DNA from: CAYGUK01 sp964352985
GTDB taxonomy: Bacteria > Pseudomonadota > Gammaproteobacteria > JAHCLG01
Direction of reading: 5' to 3'
Assembly: GCA_964352985.1 (NCBI GenBank)
Contig: CAYGUK010000043.1
Location: 1 to 30,656 of the forward strand
DNA: 30,656 bases
Part shown: in pieces, positions 7,684-16,822 of the stretch
Layout: each line of letters opens with the position of its first letter
Numbering within the stretch: position 1 is the first letter of the stretch
The notes under the pieces: generated by a model
What the model was told of the DNA's origin: nothing
Seen by the model: the letters and a program-made list of their open reading frames with translations, nothing else
Databases searched by the model: none
Program-made: the position numbers and the translations under genes

Positions 7684-10131
7684 ATGGCAGAGTCCATCCC
7701 CAGCAGTTGCACTTATCTTATTATAGGTGGTGGTATTATAGGTTGTTCTGTTGCCTATCATTTAGCGAAATTTGGCGCAAAAGATATTGTCGTATTAGAA
7801 AGACATCAATTAACCAGTGGTTCTACTTTCCATGCAGCAGGCCTAGTTGGTCAACTACGCAGTTCAGCGAACATCACACAACTATTAAAACAAAGCGTCG
7901 AATTATACGAATCGCTCGAAAAAGAAACTGGTATTGCAACTGGATGGAAAAAAAATGGTGGCTTAAGACTCGCCTGCAATAAAGATCGTTTAATTGAATT
8001 AAAACGACAAGCAACAACAGCACACAGTTTTGGTTTAGAAATGGAAATTTTAACGCCTGAAGAAACAAAAAATCTTTGGCCACTTTTAGATAACAAAGAT
8101 ATTATTGCCAGTGCTTTTTTACCAACTGATGGCCAAGCCAATCCTTCTGATTTAACACAATCATTAAGTAAAGGGGCAAAATTACAGGGTGTCAAATTTA
8201 TTGAACACTGCCAAGTTTTAGAATTAATAAAAAAACACAATCGTATTACCGAAGTAAAAACCACGCTAGGTAATATCCAATGTGAGACTATTATTAATTG
8301 CGCAGGAATTTGGGCTAATAAAATTGGCCAATTAGCTGATGTAATCACACCAATTGTTCCAGTAAAACATCAATACTTAATCACTGATAAAATTAAAGGA
8401 GTGGAATCCACGCTTCCAACTTTACGTGACCCTGATAATTTAACTTATTTTAAAGAAGAAGTCGGCGGCTTGGTGATGGGGGGGTATGAAAAAAATCCCA
8501 TTCCCTTTGAAAACCCTACGGTTCCTGAAGAATTTAATTTTCGTTTATTTGATGGAAATTGGGATCACTTTGAACCACTAATGACTAGCGCTATAAATCG
8601 CGTTCCCGCATTAGAACATGCCGGCGTAGTGGATTTAATAAATGGCCTTGAAGCATTTACGCCTGATGGTAATTTTATTTTAGGCCCGGCGCCGAATCTT
8701 GATAATTTTTTCATGGCTTGTGGCTTTAATGCTTTTGGTATTGCCAGCGCAGGTGGTGCCGGACGCGCACTTGCGATTTGGGTTTTACAAGGTTATCCAG
8801 AAATGGATTTGTGGCCTGTTGATTGTCGACGTTTTCATTTACATCATAATGATGTTCAATGGGTAAAAAATCGTACGTTAGAACTTTATGGTAAACATTA
8901 TTCGATTGCCTGGCCTTTTGAGGAACATGAAAGTGCGCGCGGTAAAAGAACCTCTGCGTTGTATCCCATTTTACAAAATGCGAATGCCTGCTTTGGTGAA
9001 AAGCTCGGTTGGGAAAGGCCCAATTGGTTTGCTGATAAAAAAGAAAATGCAATTGATCAATATGATTTTGCCAGAGGCAATTGGTTTGACGCTGTAAAAA
9101 AAGAACATTTTGCAGTTCGTAAACACGTAGCACTTTTTGATCAAAGTTCATTTGCAAAATTTCGCTTTATCGGTAAAGATGCCGAAAAAATATTATCCTA
9201 TATTGCCGCCAATGATGTTTGCCAAGCACCCGGTAGCATTATTTACACGCAAATGTGTAATCAAAAAGGCGGCATTGAATGTGATTTAACTTTATCAAGA
9301 ATTAGTGAAGAAGAATATTATATAGTCACCGGTACAGGTTTTGCGACACACGATGCGTGTTGGATAAAATCTCAAATTCCCACCAATGCTAATATTGAAT
9401 TTATCGAAGTCTCTGAAAAATTTGCCACACTGGCGCTCATGGGTCCCAAAGCAAGATCTGTTTTACAAAAAGTTACAGATGATGATATTTCTAATTCAGC
9501 ATTACCTTTTGCCACATTTAAAGAAATCAATATTGGCAAAATAAAATTAAAAGCATTAAGACTCACATTTGTGGGTGAATTAGGTTATGAATTACATATT
9601 GCGAGAGAACATGTCAAAGAAATTTATGAAAAAATAATGGCAGCAGGACAAGAACATCAAATTCAAAACGCAGGTTATCGTGCTATTGAATCATGTCGAT
9701 TAGAAAAAGCCTATCGCGTATGGGGGGCGGATATTTCACCGGATCATACTCCCATCGAAGCAGGTTTAAACTTTGCAGTTAAACTTAATAAAGAAATCGA
9801 TTTTTGTGGCCGAGAAGCATTATTGACTCAAAAACAAAATGGCGTAAAGAAAAAATTAGTCGCTTTTACTGTGGATGATCCCAATATTGTATTACTCGGC
9901 AGAGAAAGTATTTATCGTAATAATCAATTAGTCGGCTGGGTCACTAGTGCGGGATTTGGTTATACCATCAATAAAAATATTGCGTATGGTTATATTAGAC
10001 AACCTGAACAAATTACCAAAGAATTTTTACTCGATGCTAATTATCAATTAGAAGTCGCATGCCAAAAAGTACCCGCACAAATTCATCTCGGTGTTTTATA
10101 TGATCCAAAAATGGAGCGCATTAAATGTTAA
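7684..10131 (+). CDS. Dimethylglycine/sarcosine dehydrogenase-like FAD protein with GcvT domain
   Basis: This 815-residue protein has the two-part layout of mitochondrial dimethylglycine and sarcosine dehydrogenases. Residues about 10-370 are a DAO-type FAD oxidoreductase (dinucleotide motif IIGGGIIGC at 13-21, then GSTFHAAGL, whose His50 matches the His that carries covalent FAD in the mitochondrial enzymes). A short linker domain follows, then a GcvT-like tetrahydrofolate-binding half (about 435-700, including ALMGPKAR and GELGYELHI) and a GcvT C-terminal barrel. Such enzymes oxidatively demethylate N-methylglycines and pass the one-carbon unit to folate. AAGGA lies seven bases before the ATG. 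The exact substrate is inferred from family and neighbours; related GcvT-fusion oxidases act on other methylamines. Confidence 0.85.
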   Translation: MAESIPSSCTYLIIGGGIIGCSVAYHLAKFGAKDIVVLERHQLTSGSTFHAAGLVGQLRSSANITQLLKQSVELYESLEKETGIATGWKKNGGLRLACNKDRLIELKRQATTAHSFGLEMEILTPEETKNLWPLLDNKDIIASAFLPTDGQANPSDLTQSLSKGAKLQGVKFIEHCQVLELIKKHNRITEVKTTLGNIQCETIINCAGIWANKIGQLADVITPIVPVKHQYLITDKIKGVESTLPTLRDPDNLTYFKEEVGGLVMGGYEKNPIPFENPTVPEEFNFRLFDGNWDHFEPLMTSAINRVPALEHAGVVDLINGLEAFTPDGNFILGPAPNLDNFFMACGFNAFGIASAGGAGRALAIWVLQGYPEMDLWPVDCRRFHLHHNDVQWVKNRTLELYGKHYSIAWPFEEHESARGKRTSALYPILQNANACFGEKLGWERPNWFADKKENAIDQYDFARGNWFDAVKKEHFAVRKHVALFDQSSFAKFRFIGKDAEKILSYIAANDVCQAPGSIIYTQMCNQKGGIECDLTLSRISEEEYYIVTGTGFATHDACWIKSQIPTNANIEFIEVSEKFATLALMGPKARSVLQKVTDDDISNSALPFATFKEINIGKIKLKALRLTFVGELGYELHIAREHVKEIYEKIMAAGQEHQIQNAGYRAIESCRLEKAYRVWGADISPDHTPIEAGLNFAVKLNKEIDFCGREALLTQKQNGVKKKLVAFTVDDPNIVLLGRESIYRNNQLVGWVTSAGFGYTINKNIAYGYIRQPEQITKEFLLDANYQLEVACQKVPAQIHLGVLYDPKMERIKC

Positions 10132-10895
10132 ATGAAAAAGAATTAAAACAATTTATAGATGACGTTTTAATTAATACAGGCGAATTAATTAATCGCTATT
10201 TTCGTCAACCACTTGCTATCGATCTTAAACAAGATGACTCACCCGTCACAATTGCCGATCGTGAGTGTGAGCAACTTATTCGTAAATTAATCCAACAACA
10301 ATATCCAGATCATAATATTTATGGTGAAGAATTTGGTTTTGATAATCATCATGCTAGTGAATATTGTTGGGTGATCGATCCAATTGATGGTACGCGCCCT
10401 TTTACCTGTGGCATGCCATTATTCGGCACCTTGATAGCATTATTAAAAAACGAACAACCTATTTTAGGCGTGATTCATCAACCTTTTCTACAAGAAACTT
10501 GGTTCGCCTACCACGATAAAACATATTATAACAATCAAGAAATTCACACACGTAAAATATCTCATCTTAAAAACGCCTTAATGACTTATATGCCTCATTT
10601 AGATGACATGAAAATTTTAAATGTCATGCAAAAAGTAAGCGACAGTGTTTCACATACCGCCTTAGGTGGTGATTGTTATACTTATGGTTTACTTGCAAAA
10701 GGACACATTGATTTAATTATTGAAGCACAATTAAAGCCCCATGATTACTTGCCACTCGTCCCCATTGTAAAAAATGCCGGTGGAATAATCACAGATTGGC
10801 AAGGCAATAATTTAACACTTGAAAGTGGGCCATTTGTGATAGCTGCCGCCTCACAAGATTTACACGAAAAAGTATTGCCAATATTAACACTGTAA
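10125..10895 (+). CDS. Inositol-monophosphatase-family phosphatase, HisN-like
   Basis: A 256-residue Mg2+-dependent phosphatase. Metal and catalytic residues of the family are present: Asp45 in SPVTIADRE, Glu68 and Glu69 in GEEFG, Asp85 and Asp88 in DPIDGTRPF, and Asp207 in LKPHDY. GGDCYTYGLLAKGHID (181-196) is typical of the HisN subgroup, whose members hydrolyse histidinol phosphate, though others use inositol phosphate or different sugar phosphates. No his genes are nearby. The start codon lies inside the preceding gene (7-base overlap), implying translational coupling to the dehydrogenase. This makes a role in the same pathway more likely than histidine synthesis, but that is inference. 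Confidence 0.83.
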   Translation: MLNEKELKQFIDDVLINTGELINRYFRQPLAIDLKQDDSPVTIADRECEQLIRKLIQQQYPDHNIYGEEFGFDNHHASEYCWVIDPIDGTRPFTCGMPLFGTLIALLKNEQPILGVIHQPFLQETWFAYHDKTYYNNQEIHTRKISHLKNALMTYMPHLDDMKILNVMQKVSDSVSHTALGGDCYTYGLLAKGHIDLIIEAQLKPHDYLPLVPIVKNAGGIITDWQGNNLTLESGPFVIAAASQDLHEKVLPILTL

Positions 10896-10980
10896 ATGAC
10901 TGTCACATTATGTTAAGTTTGCATTGTTATAGTATATTTTTACTAATATTTGCCAGTTAATTTTGTTAGTTGTAGAAGTA

Positions 10981-11274
10981 ATGGAAATTCAACAAAATAA
11001 TGATTTAAATGAACAATTAATTTTTACCAAAGCAGAAAGAGAAGCTTTAAACGTCTTATATCAGTACTTAGACATAGATATTCCATTTGTGCATAGAAAA
11101 CAAAATCCAATCATGGCTCTCGTAAAAAAACTTGTCAATAAAGTTCATTATCGCCATGAACCGCCAATACAATATGATTATATTACTAAACTCCAAACCA
11201 TCGCTAAAAAACAGGGTCAACAAATTGATGACTCTTATTTCAAGGCCGTTTCACGAGTACTTTCTAAGAGTTAG
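10981..11274 (+). CDS. Small unrecognised protein, 97 residues
   Basis: I took ATG at 10981 (MEIQQNNDLNEQ), preceded by a weak GAAG; an in-frame TTG at 10963 would add six residues but has no ribosome site. The protein is soluble, charged and probably helical, with a basic middle (LVKKLVNKVHYRHE, about residues 49-62) and no signal peptide, membrane segment or cysteine. No family is recognised. It follows the HisN-like gene by 85 bases on the same strand and converges on the S66 peptidase gene. Confidence 0.6.
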   Translation: MEIQQNNDLNEQLIFTKAEREALNVLYQYLDIDIPFVHRKQNPIMALVKKLVNKVHYRHEPPIQYDYITKLQTIAKKQGQQIDDSYFKAVSRVLSKS

Positions 11275-11323
11275 TTTAAAAGTATTTCTTCATAGCGCTG
11301 ATTGCGTTTTATGTTAAATTTGA

Positions 11324-11334
11324 TGAATAGTTAC
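11324..11334. repeat. Isolated copy of the MITE terminal motif
   Basis: TGAATAGTTAC is the exact reverse complement of GTAACTATTCA at 7475-7485, the left end of the MITE-like element. It lies between two convergent genes. No partner end or duplication was found nearby, so it may be a solo remnant or chance. Confidence 0.3.
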
Positions 11335-11371
11335 CTTAAATTAAAAAAAAGTGCTTAAAATTATTTTCACT

Positions 11372-12283
11372 TTAATCTTTAATAATCAAGTTTGTTTCAT
11401 CCCCAACAATAATTGATGCCTCTTTATTAAAAATAAGCGGTAAGTTATTTTTGCCATGCCCAAACAAATTCGTTTTGTAAACGGGAAATCCTGAATTAGT
11501 GGAAAAAAAATGAATGACTTTATCAATTGCCTCAATTTCCTCTACGCTAATATTTTTTTCACCAATAAAATCGCCCAGCACTAAAGCTTTAACACCGTTA
11601 AATAAACCTATACGTTTAAAATATTTTAGTGTTCGAATGATAAAATGTGCGCGCTCATTGACATCTTCAAGAAAAACAATCTGATTAGAGAAATCAACTT
11701 GCCAAAGATCGTTTATGCTAATATCGATTAAACTTAAATTGCCCCCCACTAAATTACCGACGATATGTTGTGGTTTTTTTGCTAAGTCATTTAGCGGCAT
11801 AAGTTCATTTAATCTTATTTCAGTGCACTGACCAAACAAGTAATCCATGGTAATTTGCACCGTATCTGGCGTTAAAATATCTTCAATTAATCTTAACGCG
11901 CCTAACCCATGGATCACGGGCCATTGATAAAAGCTTGCAAAATAATTTAAAATTGCGGTGAAATCACTAAAGCCCATCATGTGTTTTGGTTTCATCATTG
12001 CAATTTTTTCATGATGCTGATGTAAAAAAGGTAAAATATCAGCACTACCCTCACCACCACGTAATGCCCAAATCATAGCAATATCATCTCGCGCTAAATA
12101 ATCATAAAAAATTTCTGCCCGGCTTTTCGGTTCATGCCATTGATAAACATGTTCATCATATACAGCTTCTAGATTATATTTGTGGCATAAAAATTCTTTT
12201 ACTTTTTTAGCATCATCTTCATGGGGGGAAACTGATCCTGTGCAAACTAGCGCGACACGATCATGTTGTTGTAAAACCATCAC
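11372..12283 (-). CDS. LD-carboxypeptidase, peptidase family S66 (LdcA/MccF)
   Basis: A 303-residue cytoplasmic serine peptidase. The family's Ser-Glu-His triad is visible: Ser106 in MGFSDF, Glu206 in FLEDVNE and His276 in FGHGKNN. The loop ALRGGEGSADIL (73-84) is the family's conserved RGG segment. S66 enzymes remove the terminal D-Ala from recycled murein tetrapeptide (LdcA) or cleave microcin C7 (MccF); both subfamilies share these motifs. The presence of two L,D-transpeptidases and a D-Ala-D-Ala dipeptidase in the window favours murein recycling, as inference. Two ATG codons stand in tandem at the start; the second (12280) is equally possible. It is divergent from the NYN gene. Confidence 0.87.
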   Translation of the reverse strand: MMVLQQHDRVALVCTGSVSPHEDDAKKVKEFLCHKYNLEAVYDEHVYQWHEPKSRAEIFYDYLARDDIAMIWALRGGEGSADILPFLHQHHEKIAMMKPKHMMGFSDFTAILNYFASFYQWPVIHGLGALRLIEDILTPDTVQITMDYLFGQCTEIRLNELMPLNDLAKKPQHIVGNLVGGNLSLIDISINDLWQVDFSNQIVFLEDVNERAHFIIRTLKYFKRIGLFNGVKALVLGDFIGEKNISVEEIEAIDKVIHFFSTNSGFPVYKTNLFGHGKNNLPLIFNKEASIIVGDETNLIIKD

Positions 12284-12421
12284 TTACTTACCTAGATTAA
12301 ATTGGCTAATCATACAAAACAAAACTAGCAATGTCATTGAGTCATTAAATTTTCAGAAGCTATTTACCTTTATCATAGATCATTGTATGTTAGGCTATTA
12401 TGAAACATTTAAGTTTAAACT

Positions 12422-12982
12422 ATGTCATACAGTCCAAAAGGTGTCATCATTAGTCAGTCAGTCGCAATTTTAGTAGATGGAAACAATATCGAACGCAGCA
12501 TCCATGAACAATGTGGTGACAATAACGCCATGTTAAATTTCGATACGCTGATTCCAAAATTAATTGATAATCGTGCGTTAAATCGCTTAATTTATTTTAG
12601 AGAAGGTAAACAAATTTCTTCAAAATTAGCTGAGCGTTTGCATGATCATTATCATGGTTCAGTGGTTCCTTGCCATAAAAGTGCTGATATTCCACTATCA
12701 ATTAAAGCAACGCAATTAGCAGGTAAAGTAGACACCATTATCATTATGTCTGGTGATTCAGATTACGTTGAATTGGTTGCTCATTTAAAAGCAGCAGGCG
12801 TTCGTGTTGAAATTGCAGCAATTGTCGAAACAACGTCACATTTATTAAAAGCAGAAGCTGATTATTTTCACCCTATTACTAATGACGATTGGTTTAGCTT
12901 TACGCCGAAAAAATCTTCAAATCGTAATCGTCGTGGCGCAAGGCGAAAACCACACCAAAATTCAAGTGTTGAAACCAAATAA
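12422..12982 (+). CDS. NYN-domain (LabA/DUF88) PIN-like RNase
   Basis: A 186-residue protein with one NYN domain over residues 12-150. The acidic residues expected of the PIN-like metal site are present: Asp19 in AILVDGNN, Asp89 in CHKSADIPL, and Asp112 and Asp114 in IMSGDSDY. NYN domains are predicted or shown to be RNases. The C-terminal tail (about 158-175) is strongly basic, SSNRNRRGARRKP, which suits RNA contact. The ATG lacks a recognisable ribosome site; no better start was seen. Target RNA is unknown. The gene converges on the DUF4153-like gene. Confidence 0.85.
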   Translation: MSYSPKGVIISQSVAILVDGNNIERSIHEQCGDNNAMLNFDTLIPKLIDNRALNRLIYFREGKQISSKLAERLHDHYHGSVVPCHKSADIPLSIKATQLAGKVDTIIIMSGDSDYVELVAHLKAAGVRVEIAAIVETTSHLLKAEADYFHPITNDDWFSFTPKKSSNRNRRGARRKPHQNSSVETK

Positions 12983-12998
12983 GTTCGTCACTATTTTC

Positions 12999-14144
12999 CT
13001 AAGCAAATTCTATTAAATGGCCATTTAAAGAATAGCCATCGTAATAATATTCAGAACTCCTAGAAAATTTAGCAGGACTCAACCAAGGCGTGCTCAGTAA
13101 TATAACAATAATAAAAAAGATACGACAAACGACTAAGTTGACACTAGGTAACTTTGCTAACCATCGATCAGATTTTTTAAGCGCTGAAATAGCATAACCA
13201 GCAGACATCAGTAATAAAACTAATGATGTTATAATTAAATAATATCTATCTACACTCATTCGAGTTTGCATAACATTAATCAAAGTGTGAATAAGTGCTA
13301 TTAATGGAAAAAGAGGCAAAATAATTACTGCAACATTCACTAAATAAAATGGTCCTTTATGACAAAAAACTTTTTCTTCACTCACATCTTGAACCACGAG
13401 ATTTAATATAAAAACATAAATTAATGTAAAAACTAAAAATGCATCGGCTAAAAAGGATTTTTCAAATAAACTGTAGATAAGTGCAATCAATAATGTAATC
13501 GCGATTAAGGAAAGTAATTTTAATAAGGGTCTAGCAAGTTGGCCTTTTACTTCACGCAATTGATAAAAACAGTGCGAAAATTTTTGTGCGATCAATAATC
13601 CAATTACAAAAAAGATAGGGGTAATAATAGTATTATACCATTTTGAATGAACCATTTGAGATACAACTCTGTAATCAATTAATTGTAACATTTGTCCCCA
13701 ATAAAGAATTATTGAGTTAACAATTACAGAAAATGCGAATGCAGAAGCTATAATAAAAAGATTATTCCAAGCATGTTTAAAAAAAGTAGAATAATTTATT
13801 TTTACTGTTCCATCTTCATGGACCGAATTATGATAGGCTGTTGAAAAATAAATTGCTAATATAAGCATTATCACAAAAATAAAATAACTAAATCGAAATT
13901 CTAACTGAGTAATCATTAGTGAAAAAATAGCGCCTAGTACTAACGACGTAATAAGACGAAAGAAAAAGTTTTTTTTATCCCAAGCTAATAATAAATATAA
14001 CGCACTTAAAGTAACAAATCCCACAAACCAAATTTCTGTTTTAGAATTTGTGGGCACAGAGTAAAGCACAAAACCAACAATCAATCCAATAATGACATAA
14101 CTACAGTAATGCAACATACAACATTTTTGACCAGTCTCTTCCAT
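12999..14144 (-). CDS. Multi-spanning membrane protein, DUF4153-like
   Basis: A 381-residue inner-membrane protein with about ten hydrophobic segments. The pattern AWNNLFIIASAFAFSVIVN, followed by an IGLLIA helix and a later SVDRYYLI...LLLMSAGYAI block, resembles DUF4153 proteins, but I make this assignment from the general pattern. No catalytic motif is visible. GGGGG six bases before the ATG is a strong ribosome site. The N-terminus has three cysteines (CC at 8-9 and C14). Function unknown. Confidence 0.75.
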   Translation of the reverse strand: MEETGQKCCMLHYCSYVIIGLIVGFVLYSVPTNSKTEIWFVGFVTLSALYLLLAWDKKNFFFRLITSLVLGAIFSLMITQLEFRFSYFIFVIMLILAIYFSTAYHNSVHEDGTVKINYSTFFKHAWNNLFIIASAFAFSVIVNSIILYWGQMLQLIDYRVVSQMVHSKWYNTIITPIFFVIGLLIAQKFSHCFYQLREVKGQLARPLLKLLSLIAITLLIALIYSLFEKSFLADAFLVFTLIYVFILNLVVQDVSEEKVFCHKGPFYLVNVAVIILPLFPLIALIHTLINVMQTRMSVDRYYLIITSLVLLLMSAGYAISALKKSDRWLAKLPSVNLVVCRIFFIIVILLSTPWLSPAKFSRSSEYYYDGYSLNGHLIEFA

Positions 14145-14408
14145 GATAGCCCCCTTATATCCTTTAGCTAAAGATAACGATTATGAGTATATTGCGAGTA
14201 TTTTTCATGAAAATCAAGGACTAAGTGATAATTACACGATAAGCGGTCATCACTCTCGTCATCAAGATACTATCCATAAGCTAGCCGCTAATTTTAATTT
14301 AAATTTTAGATAATCTTGCTAACTGATTAAATACAAATACAAAACACGAAAAATATAAACTGATCTATAGTTATAACATATTATATACAAAGTAATCAGA
14401 GGGAAGTC

Positions 14409-16121
14409 ATGAAAATAATATCGATGATATGTGTGGGGTTTCTTTTTTTATTTACTTCATTCTTTAATACAAGCTTTGCCAAGCCCTTTGTGGAATTACC
14501 AGAGAAATTATTAAATTACAAATTTGGTGATGGTCCTCTATCGATTGATAAATTTTCCCCAAGTAAAAATCTTACTATTCACAAATATTATTTAGATACA
14601 AAACAAGTTACCAATGGTGATAAAGTAGATATCACACTTACTTTTAATGTTGGTTTATTTGAATTTCCCGACTATCAGTCAGGCCCACTTTCCATAGAAT
14701 TTGAAATTACTGGCGCGGACAAAAAATTATGGGAAACAATTTTACAAGATACCAAATCTATTTTTCATGCTAAAAATGTGACAAAGCAAACATTTGTCGA
14801 TATGTTTGCACAACTATCAAATAATTTCGAACGACTTTCAAGTTTGGGTATGAAAATGAATTTGAAAAAATTCCAATTTAAAGCACCTGATTTTATTCTC
14901 GATTTTACTATCACTTCTAATTTGAAACCAAATGAAGGTCATGAATTTACAATTGGAGACTCAACGATTCATATCATCGAATTTAAAACCCTTACACAAA
15001 GTCCTAATGTTGGATTTAAGAATTTAGTTGTCACATCTTCGAATAATATCAATAATAATTTATTGTCTAGTACCATTGATACAACACTCGATAAATTAAC
15101 AATTGGACAATACACTTATGGGCCAGGTAAATTAAATATCGCCATCAATAATATAGATGCAAATATTTTAGATTGGTTTATCGAAAAATCTCACCAGTTT
15201 GACCAGGTTGATAAAATGGACCGAGAAAAACAAATGAAATTTGTGATGGAGTTACAAGAAAAATTTTTAGTTTTCACTAGCAACGACATCCAAATTATCG
15301 TTTCTCCCTCTTATTTAAAAACACCTGAGGATGGAGAAATTACACTCACCGGTTCACTTAAAATAGAAAAACCTGAAAAACCATTTACTAATATATACCA
15401 AGTTCAAAAAGCCCTTTTAATCGATTTTAAAATAAGCGCTCCTCAACCATTAGTCAAAAGTTCTATGACAGGTTATGCTTTAACCAACGTAGAGCGAAAA
15501 GCACGTTATAGTAAAAATACAGAAAACATGACAGAAAAACAAAAATTAGAATATGCCGCACGCTTATCCGATAAATTCCTTTCTCAATTATTGAAACAAA
15601 AAGTTATTATTGAAGAAGATAATAATTATGTTACTCACATTGTTTACAAAGATCAAAATATGTCGGTCAATGGCCGTGCTCTAAATGAACATCAAAAAAT
15701 TCACAGCGCCTATGATAAACAGTTAACAGTTACTAACAATGAGAAATTGACCGATCTTGTAAAACGCATCAGCACCCCCAATCATCTCGATAAACAGAAA
15801 TTAGCAGAACGAACAGCAAGATTTGAAGATATGTTACACTTTTTGGCAACTTATAGGGTATCTGTTTCAGCCTGTATTCAAGCGCATAAATCGTTAACAG
15901 ATTGTAGCTCAGGCAAATTTCATATACCTGAATTTAATACTCAATCTAAACTCGGCAGTGAACTCGTTGATGATATTACTGTCGTAAATGGAGTAATCAC
16001 ACTTATTCCGAAGAAAAACGAACTGTTAAATATTGATGTCTCAGATACAATTGTTGCAACACCCATGATAAATCAACATTGGCAAATAAATTGGACTTAT
16101 ACGGGTGGCGCATTTAAGTAA
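14409..16121 (+). CDS. Secreted YdgA/DUF945-like protein with pilin-like C-terminal domain
   Basis: A 570-residue protein with a signal peptide (cut probably after SFA, residue 24). Residues about 35-425 show the repeating GPL..., INNIDANIL, GEITLTGSLKI and final YKDQNMSVNGRAL elements of the DUF945 (YdgA) family, periplasmic proteins of poorly known role. The last 100 residues differ: a helix-like RFEDMLHFLATYRVSVSAC leads to Cys489 and Cys499, then ITVVNGVITLIP and a closing HWQINWTYTGGA. This order (helix, Cys pair, nGvIt strand, P-x-INW end) resembles the globular part of type IV pilins. GAGGGA lies just before the ATG. The family call is moderate; the pilin resemblance is inference. Confidence 0.7.
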   Translation: MKIISMICVGFLFLFTSFFNTSFAKPFVELPEKLLNYKFGDGPLSIDKFSPSKNLTIHKYYLDTKQVTNGDKVDITLTFNVGLFEFPDYQSGPLSIEFEITGADKKLWETILQDTKSIFHAKNVTKQTFVDMFAQLSNNFERLSSLGMKMNLKKFQFKAPDFILDFTITSNLKPNEGHEFTIGDSTIHIIEFKTLTQSPNVGFKNLVVTSSNNINNNLLSSTIDTTLDKLTIGQYTYGPGKLNIAINNIDANILDWFIEKSHQFDQVDKMDREKQMKFVMELQEKFLVFTSNDIQIIVSPSYLKTPEDGEITLTGSLKIEKPEKPFTNIYQVQKALLIDFKISAPQPLVKSSMTGYALTNVERKARYSKNTENMTEKQKLEYAARLSDKFLSQLLKQKVIIEEDNNYVTHIVYKDQNMSVNGRALNEHQKIHSAYDKQLTVTNNEKLTDLVKRISTPNHLDKQKLAERTARFEDMLHFLATYRVSVSACIQAHKSLTDCSSGKFHIPEFNTQSKLGSELVDDITVVNGVITLIPKKNELLNIDVSDTIVATPMINQHWQINWTYTGGAFK

Positions 16122-16148
16122 AATTAAAAATGGTTCTTTCATAAGAAC
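16120..16148 (-). terminator. Possible intrinsic terminator of the DUF805 gene
   Basis: GTTCTT (16133-16138) pairs with AAGAAC (16143-16148) around a four-base loop. On the minus strand the stem is followed by CCATTTTTAATTTTA. The stem is short, so efficiency is doubtful. Confidence 0.35.
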
Positions 16149-16194
16149 AATTACATAAATTAAGATAAAGATAATTTATATTAGGTAGATTATC

Positions 16195-16521
16195 TTAAAA
16201 TCGATTATTCTCTTTCGCTGGTAAAAAACCAAGCTCAATCAAAGCCCAAATACTTCCGATGATAGGGATCAATTGAATTAATACATAAAAACCACTTTTA
16301 TTCCTATCATGCCAACGTTTAACTGAAGCAGCAAAATTAATCCATAATATAGTAAAAGAAATTATAGTAACAATAGCTTGAAATAAAAAATTATTCGCGG
16401 TTTGAGGGAAATCATTAAGAACTAAACCTAATAAAAATAAAACTAACAGGCTAATTAAAGAAACTATCCAAATACCTTTGCGACTCATTCTGCCTTTTGG
16501 AGAAAAAAGTAATTTAAACAT
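16195..16521 (-). CDS. DUF805 inner-membrane protein
   Basis: A 108-residue protein with three hydrophobic segments. It opens with LLFSPKGRMSRKGIW, the usual GR-x-SR-x-x-W motif of DUF805, and has the diagnostic VKRWHDRNKSGFY followed by IPIIGSIWALIELGFLP near the end. DUF805 proteins (E. coli YhaH type) have no established biochemical role. GAGG lies about 11 bases upstream of the start. It converges on the YdgA-like gene. Confidence 0.88.
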   Translation of the reverse strand: MFKLLFSPKGRMSRKGIWIVSLISLLVLFLLGLVLNDFPQTANNFLFQAIVTIISFTILWINFAASVKRWHDRNKSGFYVLIQLIPIIGSIWALIELGFLPAKENNRF

Positions 16522-16822
16522 AGATTAGATATCCTCAGTTTGATTTAACCATTTAACAGATTAAATATTATTTGCTATGCAAGAAAAAATATCGAGTCGA
16601 GTCTATTCACTTTTAAAGTTATCTTATAGTCCCATATAAGGGAAAAAAACATTTTAATTTATCGTTTTATATTTTTTGTATAAAAAATTTATACATTAGA
16701 AATCAACCATATCGAAAATTCAACTGTTCTAATCAGCGCATTATCTCTTACGAATATTAAAGTAAGAAATAACGATACTATTTAAACTGAATATATTTAT
16801 AAATTGAATTCGCACAATTTAA
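16522..16822. other. Gene-free AT-rich spacer
   Basis: About 300 bases between two minus-strand genes. I see no open frame of interest, RNA gene, strong hairpin or repeat. The promoter of the DUF805 gene should lie here, but no clear -35/-10 pair was picked out. Confidence 0.6.

Noticed and set aside
7851..8348. 165-residue minus-strand open frame inside the dehydrogenase gene
   Set aside because: It is fully antisense to the FAD domain and has no independent signal; likely a shadow of codon bias.
11348..11373. AAAGTG/CACTTT hairpin between convergent genes
   Set aside because: It needs a three-base bulge and is nearly all A-T; a bidirectional terminator is possible but not supported well enough.
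12180..12473. 97-residue plus-strand open frame
   Set aside because: It is antisense to the start of the S66 peptidase gene and runs into the NYN gene in another frame; both of those have clear family motifs.
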